Assembly (NCBI GenBank): GCA_036897485.1
Contig: JAYMTF010001639.1
Span: 1-22,144, forward strand
Direction: 5' to 3'
Length of the DNA stretch: 22,144 bases
Source of the DNA: Pelargonium nanum
Lineage: Eukaryota; Streptophyta; Magnoliopsida; Geraniales; Geraniaceae
The notes under the pieces: model-generated
Database searches by the model: none
The model's input: only the letters and a program-made list of their open reading frames with translations
Told to the model about the DNA's origin: nothing
Program-made: the position numbers and the translations under genes
In this document: one piece after another, positions 10,578 through 19,044 of the stretch
Numbering within the stretch: the stretch's first letter is position 1
How the letters are laid out: each line of letters begins with the position of its first letter

Positions 10578-12214
10578 TCAATCATCCTCGTCATCGTCCT
10601 CTTCATCCTCCTCCTAGAAATGAATATAAAAAAACATGTACCATTACCACGTACATATAACAGAAGCTAAGCTTACATGAGACTGAATCATCTTTACTGA
10701 GAGCTAAGCTATTAAAAACAAGAGAGCACTAACCTCTCCACTTTCTGCATCATCCTCATCATGCACTTCAGATTTTGACCTGTCTGATTCCTCATCGTCC
10801 TACACAATTAACACAAAACGTTTAGAATGCGAAGAAAGCATGAAAAGATTAATAGCATTGGAAACTACTAGTGCTGTGTGATAACCTGTTGCTTATTATA
10901 TGTGTTCATAAGCTTTTCATACTCGGCCTTCCTCTTTTTAGCTTTGGCTTCATATGGTGCCTTCTCCTTCAAGATAATAAAAAATCAACATTAACAACAA
11001 ATAGGAAAAACAACAATCTTCAAACAGATAATTCAGCTTTGCTTAAAAGGCTACTTTAAGTCTTCAACTAACAAAAGCTAACTCCTACATTTTCGTAATT
11101 ATGATCAAAGTGTCATAGCATAAACATTTTTTTTTTTTTTGAGAATCGCATTCTCATTCTTGAACAATTTTTTTAGTCCAAACAATATCCAAGTTCTATC
11201 TCAACCCACATATTATGCAAAACAGGTTTATGATTGATACCCTTAAACTGGTACCTAAACTTATCCTACAAAATGGTAGCAAAGTTATATACATTTTTGA
11301 AACACTATTTCACAATACCTTCAAGCAGAGTTCATTAAGTATGACTAAATTGAGAACCTTCATTGACATTGACTAGCAGAAAATGTTCCCTATTGAGCAC
11401 TTACAGCATCAGACAAGGATTTCCATTTCGCTCCTCCAGCTTTCCCAACCTTCAATCACAGAACAAAGTCAACTTATGGGGTTCCAATAAACAGAGACTA
11501 CCAGCTAACAGATCATTGATTGCTTACAGCCGATACAGCCTTCACGTTGGGATTCTCCTTCTTGAAGGTCTCCCTGAACTCCTCGCTGCCATTTATCATG
11601 ACACAAACAACAAAAACATTCACCAGTAAATTTCACTACACATCTAATTCGACTTCCAACACAGAACAAAAATAGAAATGTACATACAGGAAAACAAAGA
11701 AAGCACTAGGAGGCCTCTTGGGTTTGTTCGGATCCTTTTTGGCATTCTTCTCCTTCTTAGTCATCGGTTTGCTGCTCTTTGCTGGAGCCTTACGCTTCCC
11801 TACCTTTCTGAAAATAATTGAAACATACATCCTTCACTACAATACCATTGGATGTATACAAGTGTTAAAACAAAAGAAGCATATACTATCCTTCACTACA
11901 ACATTAGTATAACAACTGCATCCACGATTGAATGCGCATACAGAAGTACAAAACAATTCATGCATATGATCCTTCACTACAGTATTTGTATATCCAGTAA
12001 CCGTAGGGGAATGTATACAAGTATTAGACATCAATAAAACTTCATAACTTTGGAACTCTCCATGAAATTACAAAGTCATCTAAAATCTGAAAAATAACCC
12101 AAACAAAAGGTAAAATCTCATACAGAAAATTAGAATGGTTAGAAAAACTAACTTGTCATCAACAGGCTTCAACGATTCACTTGGGGTCTTTGCCTTACCT
12201 CTGGTACTCTTCAT
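10578..12214 (-). CDS. HMGB: HMGB-type high mobility group box protein
   Basis: Seven coding exons on the minus strand (12214-12153, 11807-11688, 11585-11528, 11449-11405, 10966-10886, 10799-10734, 10613-10578) join in phase with GT-AG introns to give 155 aa. The layout is that of plant HMGB proteins: a basic Lys-rich N-terminus (residues 1-46), one HMG box (about 47-117, starting PNKPKRPPSAFFVF and including AKWKSLSDAEKAPYEAK), and an acidic C-terminal tail (about 134-155, mostly Glu/Asp). Such proteins bind and bend DNA without strong sequence specificity and assist chromatin remodelling and transcription in the nucleus. Many small exons of 36-120 nt are typical of the family. The exon 2 acceptor is TTTTCAG|AAAGG, which keeps the frame; the acceptor 4 nt downstream would not. 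It converges on the RING gene and diverges from the dead LHCB4. Confidence 0.94.
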
Positions 12215-13420
12215 GGTTAGAATGCTTAAACCTGTAAAACAAGAGGACTTATTCAAATGATGCTAGCAACGGCTAATCAGAGCTTACAATCATGTTAGTC
12301 AAAGAACAATATATCGAGTTGGTCGTCCCAAAGAATAGCAAAAGAATTTAGCAATTTGTGCTGAATAAATCGATGAAATAAGGGGAGAAATCAATTCAGA
12401 GATTGAAGAATAAAGTAAAAGTAAACCAATCAACTGCTCAAAAAAGTTAGTGGAGTTGAAAAGTTCGAATATAAGCTGCTTTTAACTTAATTTATTTTTA
12501 TATTTTCCTGATGATAAGTTTCAACACAAAGCAGAAATTCAGATATCAAATTCGCATCCATTCCTCTGATTTTCTCAGCAGCCAAGCAAAACTTTTTGAA
12601 AAAAAGAGTGAACAGTAACAAAAACTGACAAGCAAGATCTAGAGGAACTGAAGAACAGAACCAAGCAGAAACTCAAATTCGCACCTCAGAGTTTCAACTG
12701 CTTCTCAAATGTTCTCGGAAACCAAACAGAAAGAGAAAAGAAATCGAAACGATAAATAAATAAAAAATACAGTTCCTCACAACACAAAGCAAAATTCAGA
12801 AATCATATTTGCATCCATTCCTCATATTTTCTCAGCAGCCAAACAAAACTCTAAGAAAATGTAAGAACACTACAAGCAGTAACAAAAACTGAAAAGAAAG
12901 ATCTGCACGAAGTCATGAACAATTTCACCTCAGAAGATCAGAACCGAGCAGAAAATCAAATTTACACATCACAGTTCCATTTGCTTCTCAAGTTTTCTCG
13001 GCGTACAAACAGAGAGTAAAAAAGGATCTAGAGAATAAAAACACTGTCTCTCACAATATCGAACGACATAACAAAACATAAATTCTAACTTACTCATCAC
13101 AGTTCCATTTTCTACTCAAATTTTCTCAGCAAACAAACAACGAGTAAAAAAAAAAAAAAAGAGGATCCAGAGCATAAAAAACAGTATCTCAGAATATTGA
13201 AGGACTTAACCAAGCAGACATTCAAATTTTGCACATCACAGTTCCATTTGCTTCTCAAATTTTCTCGTCAACCAAACAGAACAGAGAAAATAGGAGAGAT
13301 CTAGATCAGAAATTTACCTCAGAAGAACAGAGCCAAACAGAAAATTTCTTGTACCACCAGAAGAGAAACAACAGAGTGAGTTTTGAACCAAACAACAATA
13401 TAAATATTTAAATCCAAAGA
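12215..13420 (-). promoter_or_regulatory. HMGB: Leader exon, leader intron and TATA region of the HMGB gene
   Basis: A 5' UTR intron is predicted from 13317 (donor CTGAG|GTAAAT) to 12232 (acceptor TTTTACAG|GTTTAAG), about 1086 bp, which leaves a 17-nt untranslated piece before the ATG at 12214. The upstream leader exon starts somewhere near 13375. A TATA-like TATTTATA lies at about 13401-13408 on the minus strand. Long leader introns often raise expression in plants; that role here is inference. Confidence 0.55.
12530..13330 (-). repeat. About six tandem units of 117-166 bp in the HMGB leader intron
   Basis: Plus-strand text close to ACAGTTCCATTTGCTTCTCAAATTTTCTCAGCAAACCAAACAGAG recurs, with the anchor TTCTCAG/TTCTCGG at about 12572, 12712, 12829, 12995, 13123 and 13262. 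Between anchors, units also share AGATCTAGAG, GAACAGAACCAAGCAGAAA and CACCTCAGAAG-like words. The last of these is the reverse complement of the leader exon's splice donor, so donor-like copies exist at about 12684 (CTGAG|GTGCGA) and 12928 (CTGAG|GTGAAA). Confidence 0.8.
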
Positions 13421-13484
13421 GACAAAAGGTACACGACCGACCGAGACCAGACCGCGACCGGAAAGTGTGATGATGAGACCGGAA

Positions 13485-13680
13485 ATCGTAGACACGTGTC
13501 GCCATCTGAAGGTGCTTCACCGGCTATAACCAGTTTTTTCAATAAGATTCGAGAAAATAGTACAATTTTACTATGATCATTGCCGCCAAAATATCAACGG
13601 AGGATAGGTATATGTGGCCGACCCAATGGTTGACACGTGCTGACTTTTTGGGCTAGGTGATGTTGACTATTGACTTTTGA
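13485..13680. promoter_or_regulatory. G-box and W-box cluster in the divergent HMGB / dead LHCB4 promoter
   Basis: A perfect palindromic G-box, GACACGTGTC, sits at 13491-13500, about 85 bp upstream of the HMGB TATA-like site. A second CACGTG is at 13634-13639. W-box cores TTGAC occur at 13630-13634, 13663-13667 and 13670-13674. G-boxes bind bZIP/bHLH factors and W-boxes bind WRKY factors; actual use is not shown. Confidence 0.45.
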
Positions 13681-13825
13681 ACCTTATTGGGCCTGGATTG
13701 GGCTGACATAACCTCTCAGTTCTTCGGCCCAACTTTTGTTTCTATTATATTGGGCCTTGGGTGTGAGCCCAATAATAATTTCGTAGAGACGACAATTTGA
13801 ACTCGAATCTGTCATGTTTTACCTT

Positions 13826-13890
13826 GGGTTTGGTCACCAAAAATGAACCGACAAATTTTCGGTCAGAACGAAAAACTAATACGAACCCAC
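13826..13890 (+). repeat. hAT-like repeat, copy 1
   Basis: GGGTTTGGTCACC...AATGAACCGACA-TTTTCGGTCAG...ACGAACCCAC matches, at roughly 70 percent by eye, the stretch at 16017-16084 in the same orientation. It lies upstream of the dead LHCB4 start. It is probably part of a degenerate hAT-type element. A Stowaway-like end (CTCCGTCTCGAAATAAGTGTC) occurs separately near 13998-14018. Confidence 0.45.
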
Positions 13891-14630
13891 ATATTTACTT
13901 TGATGGGTAGATCACATTCTTTATCTAATTTGTTGAATTATAGCTTTGAGCTAAGCCGTAATTGATCCAATCAAACTAATTTGACATTCTTTTAATCCTC
14001 CGTCTCGAAATAAGTGTCTTTTCGCTTGATGGGACGCTTCTCCATCCAACGGCTCACAATCTCCTCTATAGATAATCCACCATAGCTTAATAAAACCCAA
14101 AGCCCACACACAACCACCAATAAACGCCACTCTAACCTACACCACACTCCACACCCAGCGCATGTTAGCATCAACCCGCCATGGCCAGGCAGCCGCCACT
14201 GCGTCTTCATTCTTGGGCATGCGCTCAAATCCGGATCGGGTCATGACCCGACTCGGATTCGGGAAAAATCGCCCCAGTATGCTACGTCGAGACCCAGAAC
14301 GGACCGCCGTTGTGGCACACGGGAGCTGCTGCGCCCGAATGGCTCGACGGGTCCTTGGTAGGCGATTACGGGTTCGACCCGTTTGGGCTCGGGAAACCCG
14401 CCGAGTACTTGCAGTACGATCTGGACTCGCTTGACCAGAACCTGGCGAAGAACAACGCCGGCGAGATCATCGGAACCCGGTTCGAGAGCGCCGACGTGAA
14501 GTCCACGCCGTTCCAGCCCTACAGCACCTATTCACGGCCGGCGGGCCATACTCCGGCGCCATCGCCGTCGAGTCGCTCATCGGAATCACCTGACAAGACG
14601 CCGGAAAGGTACGCAATTGAGAACGAAATT

Positions 14631-15066
14631 AACAGTAACGAGCACAAATTAGGGCAAAATTGAGCAATTCTAGAACTAGAACAGCTAGAACAGACGAGAT
14701 CTTTTGCTGAAGCAAAAAACAATAAACGAATTTGATTCGGAATTAAGAACAAAATCAACAGTACCAAGCACAAATTAGGGCAAAATTGACCAATTCTAGA
14801 ACTGGATCAGATGAGATCTTTCGTTGAAACAAAAATTAAACGAATTTGATTCGAAATTCAGAGCAAAATCAACAGTAACATGGCTAATTTAAATACAAAA
14901 CTGAGCAATTTTCGAACTGGGACAGAGGAGATCTTTTCGCTTCCTTCGCCGGAGAGTCACCGGTGTTCAATCGCTTTCTCTATTTCGTGCTGATCTTGAT
15001 TACCGGTACGCGATTTACAGCAACAAACACAAATTAGGGCAAAATTAAATACAAAATCGAGCGATT
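14631..15066 (-). repeat. Serial duplications of the 3' end of the nested minus-strand gene
   Basis: Units start at 14631, 14757, 14871 and 15017. Units 1, 2 and 4 share GCACAAATTAGGGCAAAATT (or close), then CAATTCTAG, a CAGA-GAGATCTTTT block, and units 1-2 add AAACGAATTTGATTCG. Unit 3 continues into CGCTTCCTTCGCCGGAGAGTCACCGG and TTTCGTGCTGATCTTGATTACCGG, which are diverged copies of coding text at about 15100-15130 and 15190-15212 of the minus-strand ORF. So the units derive from the C-terminal codons and 3' flank of that gene. Confidence 0.8.
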
Positions 15067-15423
15067 CTAGTACAGAGGCGATCTCTTGGGCGTTCCTTTC
15101 CGCTTCCGTCGCCGAAACGTCACCGGAACTGAATCTCCTCCGCCACTGGCCGGAGCTACCACAGCCGCCTTCGCCGTCGCTTTCTGTTTCATGCTGATCT
15201 TGATTACCGGCACACGGGAGGTCGGAGAGGTTTCTTTCTTTTTCTCGCTTTTCTTCGCCGGAACGTGATCGGCGCCGCCGCCGCCGCTGATCGGAGGTGT
15301 TGCTTGCTTGGCTTCACGATCGGCTTTGGATTCGCCGGAGAGAATCGGAGAAGATGAGAGCTTGATTTTGATGCGAAGCAGAGACGGAGGTGGAGATGGC
15401 ATGTTCTCTTTTCCCAAACCCAT
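15067..15423 (-). CDS. Uncharacterised small basic Lys/Ser/Pro-rich protein nested in the LHCB4 intron
   Basis: A single-exon minus-strand ORF of 118 aa, with the ATG at 15423 and TAG at 15067-15069. The protein starts MGLGKENMPSPPP, has LLRIKIKLSSSP, a Gly-rich stretch, a Lys/Glu cluster (KKSEKKKE), a second VPVIKISMKQK segment and a strongly basic end (FRRRKRKGTPKRSP). No membrane segment or known domain is visible; the basic end could be a nuclear localisation signal. The two IKI-type segments hint at an internal duplication. In favour of a real gene: high coding-like GC against AT-rich surroundings, and a TATA box upstream. Against: low complexity and no recognised homologue. I assign no function. 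Confidence 0.6.
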   Translation of the reverse strand: MGLGKENMPSPPPSLLRIKIKLSSSPILSGESKADREAKQATPPISGGGGADHVPAKKSEKKKETSPTSRVPVIKISMKQKATAKAAVVAPASGGGDSVPVTFRRRKRKGTPKRSPLY

Positions 15424-15474
15424 AGCTTCTCTGTTGCTTAGTTGCTATGAACCCAGGAAAAAAATTTGTTTATT

Positions 15475-15510
15475 TTTAAATATTTTCTCTCACTTACTGT
15501 GTATTTATAT
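15475..15510 (-). promoter_or_regulatory. TATA box of the nested minus-strand gene
   Basis: TATAAATA on the minus strand (15502-15509, read as TATTTATA on plus) is followed by CACAGTAAGTGAGAG, which would place transcription start near 15475 and give a leader of about 50 nt before the ATG at 15423. This is typical plant spacing. Confidence 0.5.
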
Positions 15511-16414
15511 TGGTAATTTATTGGATTTAATTTTAATCTTATTTTAACAAACTTTCCTATTTTCTCAAAATCAACAATTTCTATGCCATTTAGGAGCAAA
15601 TTACTAGTTTCCTATTTTGTTTTGTTATTGATCCTTCCATTTTCAGAGAAAAATAGGTTAATGTCTATCAATTTTGAATATTATCCCTTTTTTGGGAATC
15701 TAATTAAATAAATTTGTGAATTTTACAATTTTTTGAAACAATTAAATTCATTTGTGTTTTTTAAGTCAGAATATTATTTGGGTGTTAATTATCATTATTC
15801 ATATTCTACCTCAACTTAAGGTTGTTCTTTTTGTTCAAAAAAAATGTTTTGGGTTCAAGATTAATGAGATTTTCTTATAATTGCGAGAGTTTTGTCGATA
15901 TTGTGGTATTATCCTACTAGATTTGAAATATAACTTAATAATACTAGTTCAACTTTAGGTCTTGGAATAGGTGGCAATGTGGATAAGAATCTCCATAAAC
16001 CCGACCTATTTTTTTCGGGTTTGATCACCTATAATGAACTCGACATTTTTTCAGTCAGGGCGTGCAAACTCGCACATACCCGACCTGCGTTCGAAACATG
16101 CAATTTCAATTTTTTAAAGTTAGGTTTAAATTAAAGTTTTTCAACTCAAACTTGAAAAGAAAAAATCTAACTCGAAATTCAAATCGCTTCCTCTAGTCTC
16201 TAAGTTCTACATTTTTATTTTATTGGAGAGGATATCAATTATGGTTGAACATTCTAACCAAAATTCTCATGTGAAAAGTGAAGAATGCACCAAATAAATA
16301 AGACTTCTTTCCGCATTTCAATTTTGTTACTTGCGGGGCAAGTAAACATGTCCATGTGCTTATAAAATTTGAGCATCAAGTAACATATCAACTAAGATAC
16401 TTTTTTGTTTTCAA
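15511..16414. other. AT-rich filler of the LHCB4 intron
   Basis: No gene is seen. It holds the second copy of the hAT-like repeat (16017-16084: GGGTTTGATCACC...AATGAACTCGACA...TTTTCAGTCAG...ACATACCCGAC), preceded by GGTGGCAATGTGG and AAACCCGACC, text typical of hAT ends. The stretch ends in the T-rich tract and TTTTCAAG that leads into LHCB4 exon 2; the expected CAG acceptor is changed or shifted. Confidence 0.45.
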
Positions 16415-16785
16415 GTGGAGCTAATTAAGGGATCATCATATCTTGACCAACACCTCTTGTTTGAGTATTTTCTGTCACCTCATTGATATGAATTGAGATT
16501 TTAGTCATAGGGTTCACTGAATTTCGAAAAAACGCGGAGTTTGATAAAAAAGAGAGATTGTATCCTGAAGGCAATCTTGACCCGCTTAACTTAGCTTCGG
16601 ATCCCGAGAAGAAATAGACACTCCAACTAGCTGAGATCAAGCATGCCCGACTCGCCATGGTCGGGTTTCTAGGGTTTGCAGTTCAAGACGCGACCACGAA
16701 AAAGGACCACTCAACAATTGGGCCACCAATTTGAGTGACCCTCTTCACACAATCATCATTGACACCTTCAGCCCACAATGAATTA

Positions 16786-16956
16786 GCGGATTGCGGGTGA
16801 CCCGCCAATCCGCCTGCTACCCGGTGATTGACCTGCCCGCTCAAATTTAGCTTCAAACGGGCGGTCTCAGGGTTGAGATTTCCTTAACCCGCTCTCCAGC
16901 GGGTGGTCCCAGCCATACAGCAAACGGGCGGGTAACCCGCCCGCTGACACCCCTAA
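16786..16956. mobile_element. GC-rich palindromic hAT-like element end abutting the LHCB4 stop codon
   Basis: The block starts 5 nt after the stop codon. It contains a near-perfect inverted repeat at 16786-16813 (GCGGATTGCGGGT/GACCCGCCAATCCGC) and a perfect 19-nt palindrome CGGGCGGGTAACCCGCCCG at 16925-16943. On the minus strand its right edge reads TTAGGGGTGTCAGCGGGCGGG, close to the TAGGGGTG(G/T)CA termini of plant hAT elements. GCGGGT/ACCCGC words recur between. I could not find an 8-bp target duplication, and no transposase is encoded. Confidence 0.55.
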
Positions 16957-18030
16957 TATTTGGTGCAGTGCTTGTAAAGATGGAACATTTGGAGAGTATG
17001 AGAAAAATGTTACACCTATTTGCCTTTAATGGTACTTGGGAAAAAAAAAATCAAATTTGGAAGTCAAATGTTGTATTAGATGGAAATGGAACCAAACAGG
17101 AATGTGCTATTTCATTCTTTAATTTGGACCCTCAATCAAGGGCTTGTCCATGAAGTAAAGTATGACAGTTTGGTTGGGAACTTACGGACATATGAAATCT
17201 AATTCGACTTAGAATCGATCCAATTCAATCCGACTAATTTTTAATTGGATCAGATCATGTTTATCCTATAATAATATGATTCATATTAGACAAATTCGTA
17301 CTGATTTGCATATTTTATAGTAAAATATAAAATTTGAACCTAAACAAATTCAATTTAAAATTTGAATTGTTACCTATGAAACGAAGTACTTGAAATCATA
17401 ATACATTAGAAAAAGTGCTTTCTAATTTATTTACTACCATCTTGTACTATGTGTGAATACAATGTAATAGAAAAGCATAACGTGTGACTTATTATGGCTA
17501 ATAATAAATGTCTCTATTATAATTCATATGAGTTGAACGTATCGGTTGCTTCAAAGAAAACAATAACAATAGGTCGCATTCGCATAGCTACTAATCAGCT
17601 TTTGTGTAGTTATTTTCTTTTAATGAGAGCAGGAAAAAAAATCAAAATAGCCAATTTTTTTTGTTTTTGTGTATTTTATAGATATCAGTGTAGTTTATAG
17701 GATTGAAGAAGAATTGAAACCATCAAATTTGTCAGCTCTATAAATGCCCAACGCCTTATCAGTAAAACCTAGAACCACATATTTTTTAAGTCGTGTTTTG
17801 GACTAGGCATTTCCAACCCAAGTCTGAAATCCGACTGGAGACCTGATTTGTCAGCTCTAGATCAAGAGATTTTGAAAGTGTCCTAAAATGTGAAGAACAA
17901 ATAGGTTGTGTGGCTGACTGCAAATATTGAATAGTTCAATCACCAAATCTTAAAAATCATAACGATCCAGCCACTTAATTGCAAATAACAAATAGTACTG
18001 GGCTTTAGCTTCTCATTCTCTATTGCAAAA
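16957..18030. other. Intergenic region upstream of the IMP2 gene, no gene seen
   Basis: AT-rich. Around 17170-17350, words such as CGATCCAATTCAATCCGACTAATTTTTAATTGGATC form weak inverted repeats and look like decayed transposon sequence. Short ORFs match nothing I recognise. Confidence 0.35.
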
Positions 18031-18032
18031 CC

Positions 18033-18187
18033 CTGAACCCTAAACCCCTTTCCCATATCTTCTCAATCCATTGTTGGTAAGCTTTTCGCAATCGCATTTC
18101 GATGACTCTAGTATTGTACTGTTCGTTAAATGCTCTCTGTTTTGGTGATCGATCGATTCAGATGGTCCCATTTTCAATCTGACGATC
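18033..18187 (+). promoter_or_regulatory. IMP2: Telo-box-containing 5' leader of IMP2
   Basis: CCCTGAACCCTAAACCCC (18031-18048) is a telo-box, and transcription probably starts close to it; no clear TATA box is present. An upstream ATG at 18130 opens a 71-codon frame that overlaps the main start at 18188 in another frame; if the leader is unspliced, it could lower translation. Confidence 0.45.
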
Positions 18188-19008
18188 ATGGGAGTTCAAA
18201 ATTTGCTGTGGAGTACTGTGAAGAGGTCTTTGACCGCTGGGCTCATAGGTCTCACCGTTTCGGATCGATATGTGAGTATTGCTCCGGTACGTGGTGGCTC
18301 CATGTCCCCCACTTTGAATCCTATCCCCAAATCTTTCTCTGGTAACAAATTTTGCCGAATTTCATGGAAGATTATATTCAATTTCCGTGCTCCAACGGTT
18401 GATTTTGATATTCTGTTTATTGGATTTGCTTTAGATGACTATGTTTTGGTGGAGAAATTTTGCCTTGACAAGTACAAGTTTTCACGAGGCGATGTTGTGG
18501 TTTATAGGTATGGTGTTTTTCTTTTAATGCTATTTTTGCTTACTTTGAAGCTGTGTGATTGAAATTGTTGTAACTAAATTTTAGGTGATTGGTTCCACTT
18601 AAGAGCTTAAAATTTATAGTTGAGTGCTCAAATAGAGTTATTATCTTCTAACATGCTGCCAAGTCATGTTTAAGTCCATTGTAGCTAGAGACTAGAGTTA
18701 GCAATTCTGGTTAACCTCTCTTGCGTTAGAGGTTAAATATGTGCTATTACTGCTATATTGGTCAACACAAGCATGACACATCTAATAATTGTGTCGGCGT
18801 GTCGTGGCTGTCTTGGATTTTGCCGAAAATGAGAGATAAGGCCAATTGCAGTTTATGTTGCTCACATTCTCTTTTCACTCTCTTACCCCTAGTGCAATAG
18901 ATTTGGACTGGAAGTGTGGGGATGAGCCCAAACACGCTTGTGTCGTGTTGTGTAGGGTCACGTGTCGTGTCCAAATTGTTCGCTCTAATTGCTGCTTCAC
19001 GTGTGTAA

Positions 19009-19044
<36 letters not shown>

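Larger units (their letters stand above)
14181..16781 (+). pseudogene. LHCB4: Decayed LHCB4 (CP29, minor photosystem II antenna) gene
   Basis: Two exons remain, 14181-14608 and about 16415-16781. Exon 1 shows the N-terminus (AAATASSFLGMR, FGFGK-like GFGKN), then [39 protein letters not shown] and [11 protein letters not shown]. Exon 2 shows [49 protein letters not shown] and the C-terminus [20 protein letters not shown]29 binds chlorophyll and carotenoids in thylakoids and links LHCII to the core. Lesions: a 2-nt insertion after ATGGCC (14187); frame loss between the GFGK and PLW segments; a ~40-nt deletion near 14524 removing the part between PYS and HGR, including the EVFG and ERECEL-type chlorophyll-ligand region; Trp to TGA at 14591 and at 16489; TAG at 16615; and a 1-nt loss near 16700. 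The retained intron (donor 14608/14609) shows it is not a retrocopy. Confidence 0.92.

Noticed and set aside
11636..11830. Minus-strand 64-aa ORF as a separate small protein
   Set aside because: It is HMGB exon 2 (11688-11807) with intron read-through at both ends.
12530..13330. CRISPR array
   Set aside because: The repeats are long, imperfect and without unique spacers, and this is a plant nuclear locus.
14162..14434. Plus-strand 90-aa ORF as a new gene
   Set aside because: Its middle part is the LHCB4 N-terminus and the rest is out of frame with the conserved CP29 sequence, so it is pseudogene text.
16425..16658. Minus-strand ORF of 77 aa
   Set aside because: It is exactly antisense to LHCB4 pseudogene exon 2; the plus strand reads clear CP29 sequence, so the minus frame is a shadow.
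18960..19005. G-boxes in IMP2 intron 2 as regulatory sites
   Set aside because: The CACGTG words fall within GTGTCGTGTC-type transposon debris, where they arise from the repeat's composition.
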